Below are positions 55,310 to 64,000 of a DNA stretch of 64,000 nt, one piece after another. A model generated the notes under the pieces. The model saw nothing but the letters and a program-made list of their open reading frames with translations, was not told where the DNA came from and searched no databases. Positions within the stretch are counted from its first letter, which is position 1, and each line of letters opens with the position of its first letter. The stretch is from Siphonodentalium dalli (lineage: Eukaryota; Mollusca; Scaphopoda; Gadilida; Siphonodentaliidae), in the NCBI GenBank assembly GCA_032622095.1, contig CP136063.1, forward strand, positions 78,529,980-78,593,979. Reading direction: 5' to 3'. A program made the position numbers and the translations under genes.

Positions 55310-56460
55310 AACAAAATTATTCTGATTCATTTTGAAACTAATGAAAGACAATTTTGAAACTAATGAAACACAATGTATAATTTTGTGCTGGTATATTCAT
55401 CATAAATTTGAACAAATCTTCAAACAAACAAAATTTCAATATTCAAGAAATCTCTTACAACAGTGTCAGGAAGACCAATCGATCTAGCTCAGCACGATTG
55501 GTCTATTGTGATGTCAAATATTATTGAAATATTGCTTATAATTTACATTTACAGAAGTCAATAATTCGCATGCAGATAACTTCACCTTGTATTCGGCCAA
55601 ATATGTTGACGTTAGATTAGAAGGCAGAATTCCCAGATTTGTTTATTATTGGTGAACCTGGATAATTTCGGAGGTGTGCCAATCGTCTTTTGGGAAGTTT
55701 TGCACACTGTGAATACGTACTCATTCTCTCCTAAATTTGCAAAAATTCCATATATATATAAATATATATACAGAGTGTGAAAACTTTGTTAGTTGCCAAA
55801 TAATTGTCGACATTTTACTTAGAAAACTTGAATGCAAAAACTATGATAGGCCCCTTATTTTTTTATTTTTTTTTTATTTTTGTTGAATCTACTTTCGTTA
55901 TCGACATGCCGGCCTTTGTTTTGGCTGTTCTCCCAGTCGTGCGTGCCAGCCGATCGTCGTTATTCGGGTGGTTCCGATTTCCTCCGAATATAATTGCATG
56001 AGACTCCGCGCGCTGATTCGCTCCGAAAATGTGTTAGTATCTGAGAAGATTTCTTACTCTGATCGCAGTTTTCAACAATTTAATACAGGGCGAGTACCGC
56101 ACTAATAATATGCCACATTGGGGTTTTCTTTCTAGTTTTTTATTACCTTTATTGTGGTATATCGGGCACAGTTCTGTCTGACATCAAATATATGCCCACC
56201 GGGAGTGAAGCTAATGACTTTAAGAACAATAATAATGCCTTTTGGTTCCGAATGTTAAGTCGCGGGTCGATTAACTGATTATAGACAAAGGAATTAACTA
56301 CTTTTATACAAATGGAAAATTCTGATGAATATTGATAAATGGGGAGGAAACACTAGCTTTTCTGTATATCTAAAATGGTTGACTGACAAACAAACCACAC
56401 CCCTTGACACGGATCAAGTTAGTGGAGCTCGTGCACGTCATCCTATTTCGACAATGCATG
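55310..56460. other. non-coding sequence, no gene recognised
   Basis: AT-rich, with a TA-repeat near 55753 and a T-rich tract near 55860. Nothing codes convincingly. Confidence 0.4.
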
Positions 56461-56461
56461 T

Positions 56462-56864
56462 CGTTAACCCTTTACCCAACAGAACGGCCCTGTGCCAATG
56501 CATTCTCTTATATATGCGAGTCGACCATAGGTCGCCTCGCATATATAAGAGAATGCATTGGCTTAACACATTAAAAATTATAAAATTGTTAAAGAATGTA
56601 AGCAAAATTGGTAAAAAGTGTTAAAAAAGATTTTTTTTAGGCCAATGCATTCTCTTATATATGCGAGGCGACCTATGGTCGACTCGCATATATAAGAGAA
56701 TGCATTGGCACAGGGCATAACTGTAACTATCACAATGTGGTCAAGGAGCCGTTTCCAATGATATCCATATTTGTATGGTTCTATTGAGACAGACCGAAGA
56801 TATTTTAGGCTGTTGAAGCTTTATTTGGCCGGTTTTGGCCGCTTTGTTGGGTAAAGGGTTAAAG
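56462..56864. mobile_element. short element with terminal repeats and nested cruciforms
   Basis: The ends are GTTAACCCTTTACCCAAC and its complement GTTGGGTAAAGGGTTAA. Inside, two ~70-bp perfect palindromes (56495-56564 and 56640-56713) are built on CCAATGCATTCTCTTATATA, and they are also inverted copies of each other. No coding frame. Confidence 0.75.
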
Positions 56865-57151
56865 AAACTGTGGAGGTACACAATTCTGTTCAAAACCAAA
56901 CGTGGACGTGCGTATAGACATATCATAAACATTAGTTTTGCGCTGCACATAGTACATTTGTGTAAGAATATACCTAATATATATACTGTCGACGAACTTA
57001 TTTCAGTATTAAAAGTATTTTGGGCACGCTTGTCGATATCATAATATAATTTAATTTACCCGTTGCAACGATCCACTTATCACGCGTTGTAACTACCAGG
57101 TGGAGAAACAGTATAACACAAGAAAACCATAGTCAGAAATGGTAACGCGCT

Positions 57152-58408
57152 CAATATCATATATTATATACCTATGATTGTAATTATAGAATATAAAATA
57201 TATTGGTTTCGCGAATGACCAACTCAGAATTTCGTTAAAATAACAATAACAACCAGTACCTAATTAACGAACTGGCGGCCGACTCGGCCGTATCCGACCA
57301 CAACCATCAGTGGGCTGCAGAACGAAAAATATCTATAAAAGTTGAAATATAAGACTTACAAATTATCTTTTAAATTTCTTTTATTGGTAATTGACATAGT
57401 TTGTCACAAACCAAAAATCAGCATTATTTGGCATAATAATGTAAAGGACAATAAACGAAATTGAAATACCCAACTACATCTTTTACCGGACTCGGCTTCC
57501 TGATTGCGCAGTTCGACTTTTACAGCGGAAAATACAATGTCCATCGGACCACGGCTATCAAGAAATTGCAGAACAGTATACACGCGGCGCGCGCTAACTA
57601 TTAATGTACTCTCACTTGTTGGAGTTTTCTGCGTAACACGCCGGAATGCAAATGAGTTGCATGCTCATATCGATAAGACAATGAACTGCGCTGGGTTCGT
57701 AAGCTATTTGCCAATGTGCTTGTGTGTGGTGGAGTGCAGATTCGTCACAAGACCAATAGTTCACTGTCAGTGGTCTCAGTGGGAAGATATATACATTCTG
57801 GATATCGACTTGTTGTAAGAACACAGGCGTGTCGTTAAAACGAGTAAAAATATTTATTACATGCTTACCGAAACGTACATGTAGATCGTTGTATTTATCT
57901 CTCAGAAGCCACAGTGAAATACGATGTCGTTATTTCACTCTAGATAGCGTTATTTCACAAGTGCAGTGTGTCAAATTCAACTCTATAATTAAGTACAGTT
58001 AATTATTTAATTAATTAAGACTTAACTTTGAGACTAAATAAGCCGCATATAATACAAATAATACCTACAGTTTTTTGTTTGCATACCTGAAACATATCAT
58101 TCGTGTCTAAAAAGAAATATCGAATATCAATATCATATATTATATACCTATGATTGTAATTATAGAATATAAAATATATTGGTTTCGCGAATGACCAACT
58201 CAGAATTTCGTTAAAATAACAATAACAACCAGTACCTAATTAACGAACTGGCGGCCGACTCGGCCGAATCCGACCACAACCATCAGTGGGCTGCAGAACG
58301 AAAAATATCTATAAAAGTTGAAATATAAGACTTACAAATTATCTTTTAAATTTCTTTTATTGGTAATTGACATAGTTTGTCACAAACCAAAAATCAGCAT
58401 TATTTGGC
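57152..58408 (+). repeat. pair of near-identical 281-bp direct repeats, 976 bp apart
   Basis: 57152-57432 and 58128-58408 are practically the same sequence (TATCATATATTATATACCTA at the start, CAGCATTATTTGGCA at the end), with about one mismatch (near 57290/58267). The 695 bp between contains no recognisable gene. Either a small segmental duplication or long-terminal-repeat-like ends of a non-autonomous element; a diverged inverted relative is at 27740-28090. Confidence 0.8.
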
Positions 58409-59154
58409 AAAATACGATATTTCTTTCCAGACACTCATGAGTTATTTCGGTATTCAAACTAAACCTGTAGGTATTCGCTATATATTATATAATACTATAT
58501 CTCACGTGACTTTCTCGCATTCTGATTGGCTGCACACTGCTATACTATTTTACCCCAGTAGGATTCCTACATGCCTACTATTCTACTATTCTTTTTCTAT
58601 TTATAGTAACAAACTCATTTCGCGAAATCGAGTTGCCGCATGCATGACGATGCGGCCAATCTTAAACTATACATTGTACGATACTTGTTGCAATATCGGT
58701 ACATCATTAGATTTATCGGTGAACTATAATGATCTTACAAATGTCTGATCATAGCTAGCCAATGTATTTAATAGTTTGTCCGTTTAGTTAACAAGCGGCC
58801 AGTCCAAATTTTGTAATGCCAGTGAACCTTATTTATAACTTCCTTTTCCGTTCTAATCGAAGTTAAGCAAGTTAACTTCTAACATTTCGCCAAAATTTCT
58901 TTGCTAATGACGTATTTATAGAAATAAATGCCTGAATCATGAAAAGATGCTGTTAGTTGTAACTAATAACATAGTTATGCTCCCCTGCCATCGTCAAAAG
59001 ATTGCCAAAAATTGTAAAATCAGAGACCAATTTCCAAAATTCACGGTATATAAAAATGTGACAAAATCAGACACAGAAATCGAGCGAGTCTGGAATGCAT
59101 CTGCAGCAATACAACGAACTCGTGGTGCTTATTGCTGATTCTCTTTATACTTAC

Positions 59155-59346
59155 GTGGTTCACACGCCCTGCCGGTAGGGTAGTACCCCGGCTGACATAT
59201 ACACACACTGTAGTAACCGTAGTACATGTTGGGCCCGTTAGAGTGTTGGCCTAGCTGGTTTGTCCTCGGAAGTTGGCACACTGCTCCATCGACACACTGG
59301 TTCTGGATATTGTGTCGGTCATTGCAGGAGTGACCTGGTAACCCCC
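59155..59346 (-). CDS. EGF-like domain exon (phase 1-1)
   Basis: Acceptor ATACTTCAG and donor CCAC|GTAAGT bracket 192 nt. The frame reads GHSCNDRHNIQNQCVDGAVC, then a YYGYYSVCICQPGYYPTGRACE ending typical of EGF-like modules (CxCxxGY). It is the most upstream exon of this set on the - strand, so the gene probably starts to the right of the window. Confidence 0.82.
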
Positions 59347-59359
59347 CTGAAGTATATTA

Positions 59360-60690
59360 GGATGACACTGAGACGGACTGATCGTTGATCGCCACAATAA
59401 ATGGGTGTTCTTGCTAACAACAAATACCAGCTATGTTTGTTCTTGCACGAAGAAGATTCAACCGAATTTCTGTTTAATTTAGTTTCTTATAACTATTTTT
59501 CCGTTCAAAACACGGCACATAATTCTAACACTTTAAAGTGATGTGAAACACTCCAGCAGGGTGATCGGATAGAAATAGAGAATAATATTGTTCAAAGTAG
59601 TAATGTTTACAAATTTATATCCAAATTGACAACACACACCGTCATTTTTATCTATTAATTAAGTGCAGTGACCCTCGATGGGGAAATCGTTTTCGTTAGT
59701 TTATCGTCCCAAATCTAGTAGTAACTATATTGAACGTAGTTCAGACGATGTTTTCTATGGAGTGGTGTGGTCGTTTAGCTTCAGATTTTCGGCGATGTTA
59801 GTAGAATGTTACATTCCTCCAGTTGGCATATATAGTGCCTGAATACTAACTTATCAGTTTTACGCACCCGAACACGTACATAACATTTCTTTAATTGACT
59901 CTCTTTTTATAGAATCTATACATTCACGTGTAGTTCAGAAGATATATCCTGTTTACAGTGGAATGAAATCGGTGACACCGAGCCTTACTATATTCCAGTT
60001 GTGATAAACAGATTATTGATGGTGCGTGTTGAACAACTGGTTATTTCCACATCCTGTCGTAAGGGTCGGTGCATACTATTTGCTAAAACACAGTCTCCCT
60101 CTCAATTACATTAATTGATTTTAAAGCCTGTGTTAATGGTGGTTCACACACCCCCACACAAAAACACAGCTTGTTCTCTATTTTAAATGTGAAAAAATCT
60201 AACAAGTGGCAACCGGAACTGAAACCAACTCATCATGGATCAATTTCAAACATCAGTGTGCAAATCTCCATTCGGTATATTAGGTTATTATCCATCACTT
60301 AACTAACACTATTTCTGATTGGACAAAAGCCGCCACGTGATAATCCGGGAAAAAGTCATATTGGACTCCCGAATGTCATATTGGACTCCCAAGTGTGCAA
60401 TATGACGTTTTTATCGCAACTCTGTGAATTAACTATTGCGAAATGAATCGGTGAAATTGTGATGCGCGCGCAACACTGGTGGATTTAGCAGACGTTTCAC
60501 TTCCGCATTGAGTTTTTTTTCATTTCCGTGTTTACTTTTCCAAATCATGTTTTCTGATGATTAAATACAGGCTTTTATAGAGAATTAAGTGCCGACAAAT
60601 AACAAAAATAACCACTAAAGTTTTATTCCTAAAATTTGGATAAACATACAGATGGAAAAAAAATGTCATTATACAATGTTGTGTACAGTA
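59360..60690. other. intron or intergenic sequence, no gene recognised
   Basis: Short frames only. Near 60360-60410 the words TCATATTGGACTCCC occur twice, related to the arms of the hairpin at 60696-60812. Confidence 0.4.
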
Positions 60691-60695
60691 TATGA

Positions 60696-60812
60696 GTTTT
60701 TCTTGTACTCGTCCAAGTTGTGGTGAAAAGTCATATTGGCCTCGACACTGCGCGTGTCTCGTCCAATATGACTTTTCACCACAACCTGGACTCGTACAAG
60801 AAAAACACATGT
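60696..60812. repeat. long hairpin (foldback) with ~50-bp arms
   Basis: TTTTTCTTGTACTCGTCCA and GTGGTGAAAAGTCATATTGG are mirrored by their complements after a short loop near 60755. Compact foldback MITE. Confidence 0.75.
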
Positions 60813-60819
60813 ACCCAAC

Positions 60820-61890
60820 ATTGTATAATAAATTTATAGCTTAATACTTATTCGACACATTTGCCTGAAAACTGTACAAACATATCTCGATGACTTTCGT
60901 TCTATTATTGCATTACGGCTACATTCCACCTGTAACATTACTTCGTACTCAGAAGACAGTCAAATATATAATGAAAATCTGATTACCTTATTTAATTCTA
61001 CGAAGCAGAGAATATAGAAACCAACAACAACATTTGAGAACACTACCCCTTTAAGCCCAATTTTGAAAATAAACCTACTATACTCGTATTTAAATTCGCG
61101 CAGTGCTATTTTTTTATATCAGTTGTAATAAAATTAAAATTGTCATAACAATTTTACACAACGTCTCGTATCTGATGGAAGTTTCGGTTCTTAATATTTC
61201 CAAAAAGTAGATTATAAACCACAACCTTGTGCCGCGAGTAGAATATAAATGTTCATATTTAATATATTGAGTATTTGTCTTTTTTTTTTTGTTGCAATAA
61301 ACTGTACATTGCCAGAAATTTGCATATCATATAATATCAAACTTGTATTATGATTTACCATTTTACACTTGCACACTTAAGATTGACTGTTCGTATACAA
61401 ATAATTCTCCACTTAATGCAGGTTTTAATAATATATAAAGACTCATTACGATAAAACCTTTATTTTGCCGGGGGGTTCGTTAAACTCGGAGTCGTAATAT
61501 TTTTCGCTCAGTTGTAACTTTTCACACAGCCGGTAGCGCGAAAGTTAGTACTGCGCGAATTTAAATACGATTAAGGTATGCACATGCTTTTTTCCCACAC
61601 CAATTATCAGGATTGGACGGTCTTGCAATAATGCTGATTCAACTATATTTTGTCAAAGCGATATTTTAAATATACCCCGTCAGATGTGGTATCAAGTAAA
61701 TGTTCAGTTCAGCAAGAAATATAACGAAAGTGTCAATGACACTGTAGCCAAATTTGGAGAGGATAATTTCACATGTTATACAAGTCAATGGAACGATTAT
61801 TAATACGGAATGTTGAAATATCTAAGTTACACAAGATGTAAACATGGATATATATATATATATATATTATAAATATATATATACATACAA
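60820..61890. other. non-coding AT-rich sequence
   Basis: No gene recognised. A T9-10 run near 61280 and a (TA)n tract near 61850-61885 are the only marked features. Confidence 0.4.
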
Positions 61891-61904
61891 ATGATTTAGT
61901 CATG

Positions 61905-62390
61905 CAAAGAGCAAAATCAAAGATGGCCGCCGGTGGCCATGTTTTTTTAAACACAATTTGGTGACTCCAATCTAGTGGTCATCCGGAAGATCCATATGAA
62001 GTTTAGTGACAATGTCGTCTGTAGGGTGTGGCAAAAGATTTGGTCGTAGACAGAGTAAAATCCAATATGGCCGCTGGTGGCCATGTTTTTCTACGTAATT
62101 CGGTAAAATGTAATTGGTCCAATCTAGTGGTCACCCAAAAAGATCCATATGAGGATTAGTGACAATGTCGTCTGTATGATGTGCCAAAGGATTTAGTCAT
62201 AGACAGAGTAAAATCCAAGATGGCCGCTGGTGGCCATGTTTTTCTACGTAATTCGTTAAAATGTGATTGGTCCAATCCAGTGGTCACCCAAAAAGATCCA
62301 TATGAAGTTTGGTTACGATCAGATGAAGGGTGTGGTCAGTGGTCTGTAGGGTGTACCAAAGGATTTTGTCATGCAAAGAGTAAAATCGAA
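61905..62390 (+). repeat. tandem ~145-170-bp repeat with AAGATGGCCGC words
   Basis: Three units start at about 61908, 62051 and 62204, each with GAGTAAAATCCAAGATGGCC, GCTGGTGGCCATGTTTTTCT and GGTCACCCAAAAAGATCCAT; a fourth start at 62376 is cut off by the Polinton remnant. Confidence 0.8.
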
Positions 62391-63795
62391 GATATGAGCG
62401 TAAGTATGAATAGGTCGATAAGTGGTTATTACGTAAGGTTGTTATAACAACAACACAAAGGTAACTTCTATTATTGAGTGTCTTATCACATGTACGTATT
62501 ATGTATGCATATTTTTGATAACTAATTATCGCGTTAATGCTAACAATGACACAGCTTATCACCTTACGTGATCATATCCCGTTAAACAACTAATGATGTT
62601 CAGACACGCTATCGATAACTTAATTGAAAGCGTGTCTGAACATGCATAAAAGGAAGCTTCGTCATAGATATTTGTATACCATAACTCCAGAACATAGTTA
62701 GCACCGATGAGGCAACATTATATAAGATTATATATGAGCGTAAGTATGAATAGGTCGATAAGTGGTTATTACGTAATGTTGTTATAACAATAACACCGAA
62801 GTAACTTCTATTATTGAGTGTCTTATCACATGTGCGTATTATGTATGCATATTTTTGATAACTAATTATCTCGTTAATGCTAACAATGACACAGCTTATC
62901 AAACTTACGTGATCATAACCCGTTAAACAGGTAATGATGTTCAGACAAGCTATCGATAACTTAATTGAACGAGTCGAAACACGCATAGATGTCAACAGAT
63001 ATAATAGCAGTCATTTGGTAAATTTATCCAAGGTGTCCCTCTTTTCGACCTATACAGTGTTACCCCAATGACGCGTGTGATTATGTGTGTGTACATAATT
63101 GAAAATTTGTTCCATCGAATATGTCAGTTCATTCGGGTTGTAATTTCGCATCACACTCTTCGTCCTAGCGTGACTGCTTTCAAAATAGTACAACATCTCA
63201 ATAATTCTTCCAATAATTCGCGATAATGCACACGTGTCATATACTCAATAACTTCATCGGGATAGAGAAGTAAAGAATAAACGCTCTTTATTATTTATGT
63301 AAGAGTAATGGCGTCAAATTATTTCAGGTATTGTGGAGACAATTATATGATGTAATAGACGAGACTGCGTCTGATGATAAACACTGGAATGTATGCATTC
63401 ATACCTATAGTGTCAAAGGCCAAGATTACAGCGACTCGGACCAGTCCATACACATATAATTGGTATAAAGCTATTTCTAAACTTCGATTAATAAAATTAA
63501 CAGAGTTTCATGAAAAATATTTAATATTTGTTTGAACAAAAATAGTTGGCCTATAACAAAAGATATTACACGCAAATAATTAAAAAACATTCGACATTTA
63601 ATAGTCGGCCGATATTTGGGTAAGAGACCGAAAACTCGTTATAAATTTTTGAGATTTAAAAAAACTTTTTTTTGAAAATTTTGGAAAAAAAAAAATTAGG
63701 TTTTGAAAAAAAAAATGAAAATTTTAGTACAAACAATTTTACCCGCCAAAAAATCTATTTTTTAGATGTGGGGTCAACGAGACCCCCATACTACT
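62391..63795 (-). mobile_element. decayed end of a second Polinton
   Basis: Matches the right end of the intact Polinton, from the polymerase promoter region (ACATTATATAAGATTATATA, about 62717) through the terminal repeat (TAAAGAATAAACGCTCTTTA, AACACTGGAATGTATGCATT) to a terminus at 63795. The terminal bases on the - strand are AGTAGTATGGGGGTCTCGTT versus AGAAGAATAGGCGTCTCGTT in the intact copy. A 340-bp segment is tandemly duplicated (62392 and 62732). A block homologous to 20060-20205 is embedded at about 62937-63055. No intact gene remains. The other end is not in the window. Confidence 0.8.
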
Positions 63796-64000
63796 CATAT
63801 TGGCTACCCAGTTAGAGCATAACAAATGACTACAATATCCATCCCACACCCCGACCCCCAACTAACCCAATGCCCGCACCCCTCCTTTCCTATATACGAA
63901 ACTACACACATTGTAAATACGCTCACGCACAATTCATACTCAATTATACGTAAACATTATACTGTACCATTATACTCGCATAATTAAGGGCCCCGACCTT

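Noticed and set aside
57504-57818. 104-codon + strand frame
   Set aside because: No recognised domain, and an equally long frame runs on the opposite strand.

Overview
The window is eukaryotic, most likely an invertebrate animal genome. It is AT-rich, has interrupted genes with GT/AG splice sites, and is dense with transposable elements. The SINE and LINE tails, the EGF and chitin-binding exons and the many foldback elements suggest a lophotrochozoan, probably a mollusc; that is inference, as nothing names the species. Host coding sequence is sparse. On the + strand there is the last exon of a 5-formyltetrahydrofolate cyclo-ligase (MTHFS) gene at 3756-3976. On the - strand there are three phase 1-1 EGF-like exons (59346-59155, 49841-49665, 38339-38202) and a terminal chitin-binding (CBM14) exon (8601-8423). 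These four may belong to one secreted or cell-surface gene spanning more than 50 kb.

The main object is a complete Polinton/Maverick (adintovirus-like) element at 10753-27307 (16,555 bp). It has about 1.05 kb terminal inverted repeats and a perfect 6-bp target-site duplication (AACGTC at 10747-10752 and 27308-27313). If the - strand exons are one gene, it sits in an intron of that gene. The + strand morphogenesis block runs: packaging ATPase, two small proteins, integrase with a C-terminal chromodomain, a membrane protein, a putative minor capsid protein, a small basic protein, the major capsid protein and an adenain-like protease. Several neighbours overlap by 1-4 nt. A protein-primed type B DNA polymerase lies on the - strand. 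It carries an N-terminal OTU-like domain and zinc fingers, and is split by a 1.1 kb phase-0 intron filled with tandem 448-bp repeats.

The most surprising part lies between the protease and the polymerase: a - strand gene pair encoding a protein with two PC4-like (transcription coactivator p15) domains and then, 11 nt downstream, a TATA-binding protein (TBP) homologue. The TBP keeps both saddle repeats, all four DNA-intercalating phenylalanines and the two minor-groove asparagines. A third, membrane-tethered PC4-like domain may be present at 14633-15073. Together with TATA boxes in front of the ATPase and polymerase genes, this suggests an element that brings its own core-promoter recognition module. 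I do not know of a described equivalent in Polintons.

The rest of the window is a transposon landscape. It includes a 1.17 kb MULE-like element with a 9-bp TSD nested inside a foldback MITE (8818-10491), a mariner-type MITE array with a 1353-bp period (31950-35100), a degraded LINE reverse transcriptase (42679-45318), three units rich in TCAAGGTCA-type motifs (47276-49108), a 205-bp satellite (54235-55300), several foldback and cruciform elements, and the decayed end of a second Polinton (62391-63795). Upstream of the MTHFS exon, a tandem 71-bp repeat carries two perfect five-unit heat-shock elements followed by a TATA box.
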